NCBI GenBank assembly: GCA_023150835.1
Contig: JAKLKB010000002.1
Coordinates: forward strand, 124,001-188,000
DNA: 64,000 nt
Direction: 5' to 3'
Source: Myxococcota bacterium
GTDB lineage: Bacteria > Myxococcota_C > UBA6777
The notes below the pieces were generated by a model. That model saw only the letters and a program-made list of their open reading frames with translations. It did no database searches and was not told the origin of the DNA. Made by a program: the position numbers and the translations under genes. Positions 9,185 to 18,237 of the stretch are shown piece by piece (within the stretch, counting starts at the first letter, position 1; every line of letters starts with the position of its first letter).

Positions 9185-9215
9185 CAGCGCAGGACAACAC
9201 AAGTCTCCTGCGCTG
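9185..9215 (+). promoter_or_regulatory. Leader hairpin before the 9230 gene
   Basis: CAGCGCAGGA (9185-9194) pairs perfectly with TCCTGCGCTG (9206-9215), leaving an 11-nt loop. It is immediately followed by the strong ribosome-binding site GGAGGAGG and a TTG start at 9230. The stem ends a few bases before the ribosome-binding site and could influence initiation or mRNA stability. No U-tract follows, so it is not a standard terminator. Confidence 0.75.
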
Positions 9216-9229
9216 CGGAGGAGGATAGA

Positions 9230-11137
9230 TTGACCTCTCAAACCACCACTCGACGCGGTCGGTCGCCTTACTTTGATGCCGCTGACGTAATCCTAGGACT
9301 TCTTCGCTCCTCTCCTCTGGCGATGTGGGTCAACCCTGAGAGTTTCTCGAAGTATCTTGAACGCCGCCTCCCTGAGTACGTGCAAGACGGCGTCCTTGAT
9401 CTTGAACCGATCTGGCAAAGCATCACCCGCATCCCCGGCATCCAGCGGCAAGCGATGGAGACCTTTTTCTCTGAACTCAGCCGACAACCTCTGCCTTGGC
9501 CCACCCGCTCTCCGCATGCGCTCGGCGGCGCAACTCGCGTTGCCATCGACGAAGACAAACTACAGCGTGGCATCGATCAGATGGTCGCCTTGATGGAGTC
9601 CTCCACGCTCAAACAAAGCCTCTCCCCTGACAAGTTCCGACGCTATCTCGAACGCCGTCTCCCCGAAATGATCGACGTTCAAGGCATCGATCTTCAACCC
9701 CTTGAAACCACACTCCGCAAAAGTCTCAACTGCGAAGCCGAAGCTCTCGACGCCTACCTCCGCCGCCTCCACCGCTTTTCGCTCCCTTGGCCCATCAAAG
9801 ACATCACCCCCGCCGCCCCCACCAGCTCTTACAAAACATCCACCAGCCTCCGCCCTCTCCACTCTCCTCCCCCTCTGCGCGAAACCCCACCCGCCCACAC
9901 CTCCACACACCACACCACACCACCAACCTCCAACCCACCACAACCAACCTCACCCACCCAAGCCAACCTCCGCACCGCTCAGAAACGCAACCAACAAGCC
10001 GCCCTCCAACAAACCTCCGATACCCTTGTGCGCTTAATGCAAGCCTCCCCTCTTTCTGTCTTTCTTCGCTCCGATAACTTTCAACGCTACCTCCAACGCT
10101 GGCTCCCTGAATACACCGCCAACGGCTCCCTTGAAACACAGCCCATCTGGAAACACCTCGAACAAATCCCCTCCGTCGATACCAGCGCCCTGATCGCTTT
10201 CTTTAACGAAGTCTTACGCCAAGAATTCCCCTTCCCCGTCCTACCTCCCGAAGACTTCGACAATATCAAACGCCGACAAGCCACTTCCGCCTCACTTCAA
10301 ACTCTCCAACCCTCCGACTTTTCAACGCGATCCTCTCAACCCAGATCCCCCAACAACCGCCCCTCCGCTCCAATCCACAGCGCCCCCTCTTCTCCCTCCA
10401 ATCCCGCATGGGCCGACGGAACCTCATACGACTCCATGATCAGCGCACTCGAAAGGGATCTCGGCGATATCGACCTTGACGCCATCGAAGTCGTTCAAAC
10501 CGCCCAAGGAAACACACAAAACTCTTATGACCTAATGAATAAGCCTAGTTCTTCGACCCAAAACAAACTCCCGAACCCACGCAAACAGGCACGCTCTAGC
10601 TCGACACAAATCTCCGCGCTCTCATCGCAACTACAGAGCCTCCAAGACGCGGATATCGTGTTTGATGACCCTTCTTCTGTTCGACGCTCTCGCGCCTCTA
10701 TTCCTCTCCCTTCCCTTACTGATCTTCAAGAACGCGCACGCGCTTTCGGACAAAAAGCTTATGAATGGAATTGGCAACGCATCGCCGTCGTCTCTTGGAT
10801 CGCCCTTGGGATCGCTTTCTTTTCGCTTGGCATCTGGTGGCTCTCTCGACCGATCAAGCTCGGTGAAGCCATCGATCCGATCCCTTACAAACGCCATCTC
10901 CCCGTCCAACAAGCCTTCCTCAACGGACCCCACCTCACTTTCTCCCTTGACCCTTTCTACCAACACCTCTGGGAACCCGACACCCTCCGCCAACAATGTG
11001 GACGCCTCAACGCCATCCTCCTCCAAAAAGAGATCCGCACTCTCCGCATCTACACCACCAAAAACGACAAACCCTACAAGCTGATCCTCACTTGCCACAT
11101 CCTCCGCCACACACCCCTCAAAACACACAAACCCTGA
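9230..11137 (+). CDS. Membrane-anchored protein with three copies of an unrecognised 73-residue domain
   Basis: About 635 residues. I do not recognise the family. Three segments of exactly 73 residues, at about 19-91, 116-188 and 264-336, share FxRYLxRxLPE, a central acidic LxxxP, a second helix with AxxxFFxEL and a closing P-[WF]-P. They are separated by linkers; the second (about 75 residues) is Pro/Thr-rich. A Ser-rich disordered stretch follows, then one transmembrane segment at about 518-539 and a 96-residue C-terminal domain. With no N-terminal signal the repeats are probably cytoplasmic. I chose TTG 9230 because GGAGGAGG lies 6 bases upstream; the frame also runs back to a TTG at 9158 that lacks such a site. 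Confidence 0.75.
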   Translation: MTSQTTTRRGRSPYFDAADVILGLLRSSPLAMWVNPESFSKYLERRLPEYVQDGVLDLEPIWQSITRIPGIQRQAMETFFSELSRQPLPWPTRSPHALGGATRVAIDEDKLQRGIDQMVALMESSTLKQSLSPDKFRRYLERRLPEMIDVQGIDLQPLETTLRKSLNCEAEALDAYLRRLHRFSLPWPIKDITPAAPTSSYKTSTSLRPLHSPPPLRETPPAHTSTHHTTPPTSNPPQPTSPTQANLRTAQKRNQQAALQQTSDTLVRLMQASPLSVFLRSDNFQRYLQRWLPEYTANGSLETQPIWKHLEQIPSVDTSALIAFFNEVLRQEFPFPVLPPEDFDNIKRRQATSASLQTLQPSDFSTRSSQPRSPNNRPSAPIHSAPSSPSNPAWADGTSYDSMISALERDLGDIDLDAIEVVQTAQGNTQNSYDLMNKPSSSTQNKLPNPRKQARSSSTQISALSSQLQSLQDADIVFDDPSSVRRSRASIPLPSLTDLQERARAFGQKAYEWNWQRIAVVSWIALGIAFFSLGIWWLSRPIKLGEAIDPIPYKRHLPVQQAFLNGPHLTFSLDPFYQHLWEPDTLRQQCGRLNAILLQKEIRTLRIYTTKNDKPYKLILTCHILRHTPLKTHKP

Positions 11138-11162
11138 CCTAAGAGGCTGCCTAGAAAAAGGT

Positions 11163-11435
11163 TTGATGGGTAGAAAACGCGGGCATCACGTGGAGGATAT
11201 CGAAAAGAAGAGTCCACGGAAAGCGCGGAAAGTACAGAAAGCGCGGAAAGTACGGAAAGCGCAGAAAGCGCGGAAAGTACAGAAAGCGCAGAAAGCGCAG
11301 AAAGCGCGGAAAGTACGGAAAGCGCGGAAAGCGCAGAAAGCGCGGAAAGTACAGAAAGCGCAGAAAGCGCGGAAAGTACAGAAAGCGCAGAAAGCGCAGA
11401 AAGCGCGGAAAGTACGGAAAGTACGGAAAGTACGG
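11163..11435 (-). repeat. dispersed repeat family C, copy C1: conserved flank plus 24-unit 9-bp array
   Basis: The flank at 11167-11219 (GCGGGCATCACG ... AAGAGTCCACGG) is the complement of the flank of copy C2 at 49013. The array at 11220-11435 is exactly 24 units of AAAG[CGC or TAC][A or G]G, giving four unit types. A block of seven units (types D-A-B-D-D-A-C) occurs twice, showing segmental duplication inside the array. Both strands stay open in one frame because the unit is 9 bp; the plus frame would encode a Lys/Arg/Val/Ala-rich peptide. Confidence 0.93.
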
Positions 11436-11480
11436 GGTTTCTCTGTGCGCTCAGACTTTCTGCCTTCCTCCCCCTCGCGG

Positions 11481-11595
11481 CAGCAGCGAGGCTTTGCGAG
11501 CGTCGCAGGGAGAGGGTTACCTTGGTAAAAGATAACGTCATAACCTTCCTTCGCAGCAGCGAGGCTTTGCGAGCGTCGCAGGGAGAGGGATGCCC
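11481..11595. repeat. Direct repeat of about 40 bp
   Basis: CAGCAGCGAGGCTTTGCG and the following GAGCGTCGCAGGGAGAGGG occur at about 11481-11517 and again at about 11554-11590, separated by a short unique stretch that includes TTGGTAAAAGATAACGTC. It lies between repeats C1 and B1 in the gene-free region 11138-12098. Confidence 0.85.
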
Positions 11596-11645
11596 GAAGG
11601 GCAGGGGTGAGCGTCACGCGATTTGTCCCCCAGTAAGAGCCAAAG

Positions 11646-11836
11646 ACCGTGAACAGGGGAGGGAGGAAAAGTCGGAGGCAGCGAGGTTTTGGTTTTCCAT
11701 GCCACATACTGTTTGCACGAGAACTCGTCTTTGCCTGCTCCAACTTCCCCCCGTTGGCCGGGGGGATTGAAGGGTGGCGAGCAAAAGAAAAAGCGATCAA
11801 GACCGACTCTACGAGGTTTCCACCTTCACCTAACGC
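11646..11836 (+). repeat. dispersed repeat family B, copy B1
   Basis: About 190 bp matching B2 (48719-48990) block by block: GTGAACAGGGGAGGGAG, AAAGTCGGA, a central A/T-richer section, AACTTCCCCCCGTT with its complement, then GCGATCAAGACCGACTCTAC and GAGGTTTCCACCTT. It ends in CACCTAACGCCTATGGGGC, where repeat A3 begins directly. Unlike B2, it lacks a clear matching left terminal inverted repeat, so it may be truncated on the left. Confidence 0.85.
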
Positions 11837-11966
11837 CTATGGGGCGCTGCCCCATGCCCCGCAAGGGAGCACCGCTCCCTTGACCCTGTATAGATGGGGC
11901 GAGCAGCATTTTTCAAAGCCAACAGATCGACCGCTTGAACGCTTGCGAACGCGGCTTTTTTTTGGC
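11837..11966 (+). repeat. dispersed repeat family A, copy A3
   Basis: First hairpin GGGGC/GCCCC, second hairpin with a perfect 9-bp stem CAAGGGAGC / GCTCCCTTG and 3-nt loop ACC, then TTGACCCTGTAT and the conserved tail ending GCGAACGCGGC plus T8. The complement has an open frame encoding a peptide with the segments KKSRVR, VGFEKCCS and VKGAVLPCGAWG, shared with copies A4, A6 and A7. Confidence 0.9.
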
Positions 11967-11992
11967 TGCGGCTCGCTCCGAGATGTGTACGC

Positions 11993-12083
11993 ATCCAAAA
12001 GATATCGCTGTGCTAGACACCGAACATTGCGAAGATTCCAAAGCTGCAAAAACGATCCAAAAGATATCGCTGTGCTAGACACC
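11993..12083. repeat. Direct repeat, 29 bp, spaced 62 bp
   Basis: ATCCAAAAGATATCGCTGTG followed by CTAGACACC occurs at 11993-12021 and at 12055-12083 as an exact copy. Together with C1, the 40-bp direct repeat, B1, A3 and C4, it makes the whole gene-free stretch 11138-12098 a mosaic of repeats. I see no credible gene there. Confidence 0.9.
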
Positions 12084-12086
12084 CTC

Positions 12087-12141
12087 TCGTTCCGTGTTTT
12101 ACGAAGCGCGAAACTCCCGCTGGTCGTTGCCTGTGGACTGT
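12087..12141 (+). repeat. dispersed repeat family C, copy C4 (array reduced to one unit)
   Basis: Contains CGTTCCGTGTTTTACGAAGC, then AACTCCCGCTGGTCGTTGCC and TGTGGACTG, matching copy C2 (GAAGCGCGCAACTCCCGTTG, GTCGTTGTCCGTGGACT). Only one 9-bp-type unit remains. The first part is also the coding sequence for the last residues of the adjacent membrane protein on the minus strand. Confidence 0.8.
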
Positions 12142-13595
12142 TTGTTGTTTGCTAAAGACTCCATCAATACACACAAAGAGGGCTGGGCTTGTTCTTCACC
12201 GATCTCCACAAACTCACACGAAAGGTAAGACAGCCCTTCCCAATCCACCGATTGCGCGGCCAAAAAACAGCGACGATGCACTCGTTCAAATACCCTTCGA
12301 CGATCCGCATCTTCCGCCCCCTGCTTTCGCGGCTCCCATCGTAGCCCCTCGATCACCTCGCGCAATGCCAGAGAAAAAGCCCCGCGCTCCAAGGCCCCTT
12401 CAAGCGGCTTCGCTGCAATCCCGACGCACAACACCCTTCCCTGCGCCCTTTCTTGCAATGACGACCAAGACAACACCGCCCAAGGCCACAACAACGTCCC
12501 TTCGGGATGCTTTTCCAACAGGCCCTCTTCGCCCAAAGCATAAAATACCGACGGCGCGAGACGGATCAACTGCAAGGCTGGAAAGATCATCAACGCATAA
12601 AAGACAGAAACCCCCGCAAGAAGCCAACGCTCAAACGACTCCGCGTGTGCCTCCGTCCACGCCATCCACAACATCACAAACCCACACACGCTCAAAAAAA
12701 ACAACATCCACGCTTTCCATAAGCGTTCTCTTCGCGCACGCACCGCCGAGACCACACGCCGATCCCGCTGTGCTCCCCGTTGCACCACATCGATCACACA
12801 ATACATCAACCCGCCTCCCCACATCGCATAACTTGCCCACAGCATCAAAGGCCGCGCCTGCCAAGCTTTGTACAAATGAATCCACACCGTGAGCGCCAAA
12901 AATACCACATACACCGCCCCCATCAAAAAAGGGTCCCATCCAATGCGTTTGATCCTCTCTGATACATCGAGGCTTTGAGCCGCTTCTTTTGGCAAACGCG
13001 CCCACCGATTCCCTCCCGCAAGATCCGCCTCTTCCAACATACCTCGGATCTCTTCCCACGCAGCGTCGTCTTCGTCTTCCAACAACGCTGTCTCGCTCGA
13101 TTCCAACGGCACCATCCCATTCGATTTCAACAACGCCGTCTCGCTCGATTCAACGAAGCGTACTTGTCGCTCACCCTGCTGTTGCACCCATCCCATCGGC
13201 GATTGCGCAGTCCTCGATAACAACGCCAAGCGCCATCCGCCAAGCCCCCGCCAAAAGACCACCCCCGGCAACAACCCCACCACGATCAACGCCAGAAAGA
13301 ACATCCATCCACTCGGACGCCATATCCCGCCCAACGCCACACACAAAGCGATCCCTGAAAAGCTCAAATACGCCACCAGCCCCCACTCTGCCAAACGCCC
13401 ACCCCACCAAGCCCAACGCCGACTCGTGCTTTCTTCTAAGATCGACATCCCAAAATACGCAGCCATAAACGGAAAAAGCTGTATGCCAAAACCCACCCAA
13501 AAAGGCATCCGCCCCTTCCAAACATCCACGAAAAATCCTACCTGACCAAAAAAACCCAACATAAAAAACAAAAACAATCCCATACTCCGTTCCAT
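12099..13595 (-). CDS. Integral membrane protein of unknown function, about 8 TM segments
   Basis: 498 residues. I do not recognise the family. Four hydrophobic segments in the first 140 residues and four more at about 225-380 are visible. A soluble acidic loop of about 90 residues lies between them, and a soluble C-terminal domain of about 110 residues follows. The loop carries an internal duplication (ESSETALL twice). The start is ATG 13595, with AGGAGAAGG about 5-7 bases upstream; a TTG seven codons earlier is less likely. The last 16 residues (ending QREFRAS) are encoded by dispersed repeat C4, so the original C-terminus may have been replaced. The gene is divergent from mutA. Confidence 0.7.
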   Translation of the reverse strand: MERSMGLFLFFMLGFFGQVGFFVDVWKGRMPFWVGFGIQLFPFMAAYFGMSILEESTSRRWAWWGGRLAEWGLVAYLSFSGIALCVALGGIWRPSGWMFFLALIVVGLLPGVVFWRGLGGWRLALLSRTAQSPMGWVQQQGERQVRFVESSETALLKSNGMVPLESSETALLEDEDDAAWEEIRGMLEEADLAGGNRWARLPKEAAQSLDVSERIKRIGWDPFLMGAVYVVFLALTVWIHLYKAWQARPLMLWASYAMWGGGLMYCVIDVVQRGAQRDRRVVSAVRARRERLWKAWMLFFLSVCGFVMLWMAWTEAHAESFERWLLAGVSVFYALMIFPALQLIRLAPSVFYALGEEGLLEKHPEGTLLWPWAVLSWSSLQERAQGRVLCVGIAAKPLEGALERGAFSLALREVIEGLRWEPRKQGAEDADRRRVFERVHRRCFLAAQSVDWEGLSYLSCEFVEIGEEQAQPSLCVLMESLANNKQSTGNDQREFRAS

Positions 13596-13624
13596 CCGCC
13601 TTCTCCTCGCGATCAACGCACTTC

Positions 13625-13733
13625 ACCACCCTTGGCAACCACCGCTCCTGTGGGTGTATAGAGGCTTGGCAAGCCGAACAAAGCCGCACAACACAAACCA
13701 CCCTTGGCAACCACCGATCCTGTGGGCTATAGT
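13625..13733 (+). promoter_or_regulatory. Duplicated promoter-like element upstream of mutA
   Basis: ACCACCCTTGGCAACCACCG followed by a variant base and TCCTGTGGG occurs at about 13625 and again at about 13697. Each copy reads like a sigma-70 promoter facing mutA. In the second, TTGGCA at 13704-13709 and TATAGT at 13728-13733 are 18 bp apart. In the first, TTGGCA is followed by TGTATA or TATAGA at 17-19 bp. The second -10 lies about 120 bp upstream of the mutA start. Duplicated promoters of this kind would raise or tune expression of the operon. Confidence 0.55.
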
Positions 13734-13855
13734 GTACCCATCAACATACCGACGAACACAACGATCGCCTAGGTTCTTCGGCCTCTTTCTCAAACGCCTT
13801 TGCCACAAAAGCCCCAACAGACGGACCCGAGACAACGCATCCCACGAGCAAAAAC

Positions 13856-15925
13856 ATGACAGACGCCATCCGCCCCTACCCTTGGGAAGACTTCCCACCC
13901 CACAGCTTCGACGCATGGAAAGAGGCTGCCCAACAAGTCCTCAAGCAAACTCCCCTCGAACGCCTGACCCAACACACTCTTGACGGCCTTTCTCGCCCTC
14001 CCCTCGCCCCCACCTATGCCCCACCACAAGACCTCTCCCCTTCGCTGCTCGACTCCCGCCGAGGCACACAAATCCCCCAAGGCGGTTGGTCGATCGCTCA
14101 ACGCTACACACACCCCGATCCACAGGTTCTTTTGCACGATCTTTCACACGATCTCCAACACGGTCTCCATGCCGCTTGGATCGATGTCTCGGCGCTCAAC
14201 TCCACCCCTTTCGCGTCCGCCCTCCAACCCCTTTGTGCGCTTTTTGATGGGCAAGGTATCCCTCTTTATCTCGATGCTGAGGCCGATGCGATGGCCTTTT
14301 CTGCACTACGCATCGCTGCCGCACAACGCGCCGCCATCCCGCTTTCGTCTTTGCGCGGTTCGTGGTGTCTCGATCCACTCGGAGTCGCCGCCGCTACAGG
14401 ATATCTCCACAATAGACTCGAAGACGCCAAACACCGCACCCTCGCACTTGTCCAATGGAGCCTGCAACACACCCCGCAGATGCGCACGTTGCGCGTCTCT
14501 GCCCTACCTTACCACCATGCGGGAGCCTCCGTAGCCCAAGAACTCGCCGCGACTCTCGCCACAGCCACAACTTACCTGCGCTGGTTGTGCGAGGCCGATA
14601 TCTCTCTCGAAGAGGCCGCCCAACAGATGCTTTTTGATCTGCCCGTCACTTGCGATGTTTTTGTCGAGATCGCCAAACTCCGCGCCCTGCGGATGCTTTG
14701 GTCACGAGTGCTTTCTTTTTCTCTCGGTCGATCGGCAGAGATCACTCCACACTTCCACGCACGCACTTCGCCGCGCATCCTGACGCAACGCGATGTCTGG
14801 GTGAATCTCTTGCGCGCCACCACCGCCACCTTCGCAGCCAGTATCGGCGGCGCACAAAGCATCGAATGCACCCCCTTTGACACCGCCCTCCAGATCCCCG
14901 ACGCATTCTCCCAACGCATCGCCCGCAACACCCAAGTGATCCTTCAAGAAGAATCTCATCTCGGCCATGTCCTCGATCCTGCGGGAGGTAGCGATACCAT
15001 CGAACACCTCACCGAGCAGATCGCAAACGCTGCTTGGGGCCTGTTCCAATCCATCGAAGCGCAAGGCGGCCTGCCCACTGTCCTCCAACAAAGCTCTCTC
15101 CAACAAGCCATCTCCGAGACCGCCCACAAGCGCCTCTCCCGAATCGCCCAACGCAAGGACTTGATCACAGGTGTCAGCGCATTCCCCTTCCTCAACGAAC
15201 GCCCACCCCAACCGCCTCCCATCGATCACAACGCCCTCCGATCGCGCCTTGCCTCCGCCCTCCAAAAACACATCCTCGATTATCCGCAAGAAGCCATCTC
15301 CCGCTCCCTTCGCTCATCCATCGAAGCCCCTGATACTACGCAAGATCCAACAACACTCTTGCTCTCGCTTGTTCACGCAGCTCACCAAGGCGCAACCCTC
15401 GAAACCCTCTCCAATGCCCTCTCCATCGACCCAAGATGGCAAGTCCCCCCACTCGAACCGCACCGCGATGCCGAACGCTTCGAGATCTTGCGCGATGCAA
15501 GCGATGCCTACCTCCAACAACACGGCCAGCGGCCACAGATCTTTCTTGTCAATCTCGGCCCGATCCCCCAACATCGGCCCCGCGCCGACTTTGCCCGTCA
15601 ACTCTTCGAGGCCGGTGGCTTCGAATCCATCGACAACGGCGGATATTCCTCGCCTGAGGAGGCCGTCCAAGCCTACCAAAACCACCTCACCCCCGCCGCG
15701 ATCTTGTGCTCCAACGATGCAGCCTACGTCGAGATGATCCCGCAGATCGCACCCATGCTCAAAGCTGCTGGCGTTCGACACCTCTATCTTGCGGGAAAAC
15801 CTGCACAACACGAAGCCGCTTGGCGTAGCGCAGGCGTGGATCAATTTGTCTTTCTTGGATGCGATGCTTGCGCCACGCTCGAAGCCTTGCAGCAAGCCCT
15901 CAGCATAAGGACGAACCATGCGTAA
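13856..15925 (+). CDS. mutA: Methylmalonyl-CoA mutase, small (beta) subunit
   Basis: Non-catalytic partner of MutB in the B12-dependent interconversion of (R)-methylmalonyl-CoA and succinyl-CoA, 689 residues. It has the same barrel plus C-terminal fold as MutB, but the cobalamin-binding DxHxxG motif is absent: the corresponding segment near residue 566 reads [11 protein letters not shown]. This is normal for small subunits. The start is ATG 13856 with only a weak ribosome-binding site. The stop overlaps the mutB start by 8 bp, implying translational coupling. The conserved order mutA-mutB, with meaB 2.8 kb downstream, supports propionate or odd-chain and branched-chain catabolism, or a succinate-propionate route. 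Confidence 0.94.
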   Translation: MTDAIRPYPWEDFPPHSFDAWKEAAQQVLKQTPLERLTQHTLDGLSRPPLAPTYAPPQDLSPSLLDSRRGTQIPQGGWSIAQRYTHPDPQVLLHDLSHDLQHGLHAAWIDVSALNSTPFASALQPLCALFDGQGIPLYLDAEADAMAFSALRIAAAQRAAIPLSSLRGSWCLDPLGVAAATGYLHNRLEDAKHRTLALVQWSLQHTPQMRTLRVSALPYHHAGASVAQELAATLATATTYLRWLCEADISLEEAAQQMLFDLPVTCDVFVEIAKLRALRMLWSRVLSFSLGRSAEITPHFHARTSPRILTQRDVWVNLLRATTATFAASIGGAQSIECTPFDTALQIPDAFSQRIARNTQVILQEESHLGHVLDPAGGSDTIEHLTEQIANAAWGLFQSIEAQGGLPTVLQQSSLQQAISETAHKRLSRIAQRKDLITGVSAFPFLNERPPQPPPIDHNALRSRLASALQKHILDYPQEAISRSLRSSIEAPDTTQDPTTLLLSLVHAAHQGATLETLSNALSIDPRWQVPPLEPHRDAERFEILRDASDAYLQQHGQRPQIFLVNLGPIPQHRPRADFARQLFEAGGFESIDNGGYSSPEEAVQAYQNHLTPAAILCSNDAAYVEMIPQIAPMLKAAGVRHLYLAGKPAQHEAAWRSAGVDQFVFLGCDACATLEALQQALSIRTNHA

Positions 15926-18122
15926 GATCCCTTCATTCGCGGATATCCCACTGCACGATCCGACCACCTCCGCTCCTGCCTTCACCGCCGAGATCTCACA
16001 AGGCGATCTCGCTGCTGTTGTGGCTTCCTCCGCTTCTTCTGCGATCTGGGAAACACCTGAAGGTATCCCGATCAAGCCCCTGTATACGGCCAATGACCTC
16101 GACGGCCTTTGTCATCTCTCGACCTATCCCGGCCTTCCGCCATTTTTGCGCGGCCCCTACCCCACCATGTACACCCAACAGCCTTGGACCATCCGACAAT
16201 ATGCTGGCTTTTCCACCGCAGAAGCCAGCAACGCCTTTTACCGCCGCAACCTCGCCGCAGGACAAAAGGGCCTTTCCATCGCCTTCGATCTCGCCACCCA
16301 TCGCGGTTATGACTCCGATCATCCCCGTGTCACGGGCGATGTCGGTATGGCGGGCGTTGCGATCGATTCGATCCTTGATATGCGCATCCTGTTCGACGGC
16401 ATCCCCCTCGATCAGATGAGCGTTTCCATGACCATGAACGGCGCAGTCCTCCCGATCATGGCCCTTTATATCGTCGCCGCCGAAGAACAGGGCGTCTCCG
16501 CCAAACAACTCAGCGGCACCATCCAAAACGATATCCTCAAAGAGTTTATGGTCCGCAACACCTACATCTACCCACCCGCTCCCTCCATGCGGATCATCGG
16601 CGATATCTTTGCCTTTACTTCCGCCGAGATGCCGCGATTCAATAGCATCTCGATCTCGGGATACCATATGCAAGAAGCTGGAGCCACCTGCGATCTCGAA
16701 CTCGGCTATACTCTCGCAGATGGACTCGAATACATCCGAACGGGCCTTGCATCGGGACTTTCCGTCGATGACTTTGCACCTCGCCTATCCTTTTTCTGGG
16801 CCATCGGCATGAACTTCTTTATGGAAGTCGCCAAACTCCGCGCTGCTCGCCTGCTGTGGGCCTCGCTACTCAAACCCTTTTCGCCCCAAGATCCGCGATC
16901 GATGTCGCTGCGCACCCATTGCCAAACCTCGGGGTGGTCCCTCACTGCCCAAGATCCCTTCAACAATGTGGCCCGCACTTGCATGGAAGCACTGGCCGCC
17001 ACACACGGACACACCCAGTCCCTCCACACCAACTCCCTCGACGAAGCCCTTGCCCTTCCCACCGACTTTAGCGCACGCATCGCCCGAAACACCCAGATCT
17101 TTCTTCAACTCGAAAGCGGTATCTGCAACACCATCGATCCTTGGGGCGGAAGCTATTACGTCGAACGCCTCACCCACGACCTCGCCTTACGCGCTTGGGA
17201 ACACATCCAAGAGATCCAATCGCTCGGTGGCATGGCCAAAGCCATCGCCACGGGAATCCCCAAGATGCGCATCGAAGAAGCCGCCGCCAAAACCCAAGCC
17301 CGTATCGACAGCGGACGCCAAAGCATCGTCGGTATCAATCGCTTTGCGCTCGACAAAGAAGCCAACCTCGATATCCTTCAAGTCGATCACTCCGCCGTCC
17401 GTGAGGCCCAGATCAAACGCTTGCACAAGCTGCGCGCAGAGCGCGATCCCCTCCGCCTCCAAGCCTCCCTTGAGGCCCTCACTCGTTGCGCCCAAGATGG
17501 CAGCGGAAACCTCCTTGCTTTGTCCATCGAAGCCGTCCGCGCACACGCAACGGTCGGAGAGATCAGCGATGCCCTCGAAAAAGTCTTTGGCCGCCACCAA
17601 GCCCCAATCAAGGCCATCTCTGGCGTCTACAGCGGCGAGATCGGCAACCAATCTCCCGCCATCGAATCCACCCGCCAACTCGCCGATCGCTTCGCCCAAG
17701 CCGAAGGACGACGACCTCGTATCTTGATCGCCAAGATGGGACAAGACGGCCATGATCGCGGCCAAAAGGTGATCGCCACCGCTTTTGCCGATCTCGGCTT
17801 TGATGTCGATATCGGACCCCTCTTCCAAACCCCCCAAGAAAGCGCCCGTCAAGCCGTCGAAAACGATGTCCACGTCATCGGCGTAAGCAGCCTTGCTGCC
17901 GGACACCTCGCTCTCGTACCGCAACTGCGCGAAGCCCTCAAATCCTACGGACGCGACGATATCTTGATCGTGATCGGTGGCGTCATCCCCCCCCAAGACT
18001 ACGACACCCTCTATCGCGAAGGCGTCACCGCCATCTTCGGACCCGGCACCGTCATCCCCCTCGCTGCCCAAGAACTCCTTCACAAACTTGCTCAACATCT
18101 CGGATACACCGAATTGGATTGA
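15918..18122 (+). CDS. mutB: Methylmalonyl-CoA mutase, large (alpha, catalytic) subunit
   Basis: Catalytic B12 enzyme, 734 residues, full length. The N-terminal substrate-binding barrel includes [20 protein letters not shown] (family hallmark with the active-site Tyr) and [16 protein letters not shown]. The C-terminal cobalamin domain carries DGHDRG at residues 610-615, with H612 as the axial cobalt ligand, followed by GVSSLAAGH and GGVIPPQDY. The start is ATG 15918 with AAGGACG upstream, inside the last codons of mutA. The two subunits form the alpha-beta heterodimer; the MeaB chaperone GTPase is encoded in the same direction three genes downstream. Confidence 0.97.
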   Translation: MRKIPSFADIPLHDPTTSAPAFTAEISQGDLAAVVASSASSAIWETPEGIPIKPLYTANDLDGLCHLSTYPGLPPFLRGPYPTMYTQQPWTIRQYAGFSTAEASNAFYRRNLAAGQKGLSIAFDLATHRGYDSDHPRVTGDVGMAGVAIDSILDMRILFDGIPLDQMSVSMTMNGAVLPIMALYIVAAEEQGVSAKQLSGTIQNDILKEFMVRNTYIYPPAPSMRIIGDIFAFTSAEMPRFNSISISGYHMQEAGATCDLELGYTLADGLEYIRTGLASGLSVDDFAPRLSFFWAIGMNFFMEVAKLRAARLLWASLLKPFSPQDPRSMSLRTHCQTSGWSLTAQDPFNNVARTCMEALAATHGHTQSLHTNSLDEALALPTDFSARIARNTQIFLQLESGICNTIDPWGGSYYVERLTHDLALRAWEHIQEIQSLGGMAKAIATGIPKMRIEEAAAKTQARIDSGRQSIVGINRFALDKEANLDILQVDHSAVREAQIKRLHKLRAERDPLRLQASLEALTRCAQDGSGNLLALSIEAVRAHATVGEISDALEKVFGRHQAPIKAISGVYSGEIGNQSPAIESTRQLADRFAQAEGRRPRILIAKMGQDGHDRGQKVIATAFADLGFDVDIGPLFQTPQESARQAVENDVHVIGVSSLAAGHLALVPQLREALKSYGRDDILIVIGGVIPPQDYDTLYREGVTAIFGPGTVIPLAAQELLHKLAQHLGYTELD

Positions 18123-18129
18123 TCTTTTG

Positions 18130-18154
18130 TTGACTTTTTCCCTTCGGGTATGCT
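18130..18154 (+). promoter_or_regulatory. Candidate promoter for the lipoprotein gene
   Basis: TTGTTG then, 16 bp later, TATGCT at about 18149-18154, in the 115-bp gap between mutB and the lipoprotein gene. A TTGACT overlaps the same region but at a poor 13-bp spacing. The TATGCTT hexamer matches those before infA and the gene at 58759. Confidence 0.4.
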
Positions 18155-18237
18155 TTCCTCAGAAACCCCACGCCAAACGATCGCTTTTTTTGAAAACCTC
18201 TTGTGTCAAGCCAACCCAACACCGAAAGGAAACCCCG

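Noticed and set aside
11163-11528. Plus-strand frame for a Lys/Arg/Ala/Val repeat protein resembling histone H1 tails
   Set aside because: Both strands of the 9-bp array stay open because 9 is divisible by three; other family C copies keep only fragments of the frame and have no shared start. Translation is not excluded but is unsupported.
13617-13855. Cobalamin riboswitch before the B12-dependent mutase genes
   Set aside because: No B12-box-like GCCACTG motif or matching structure; the gap holds duplicated promoter-like blocks.
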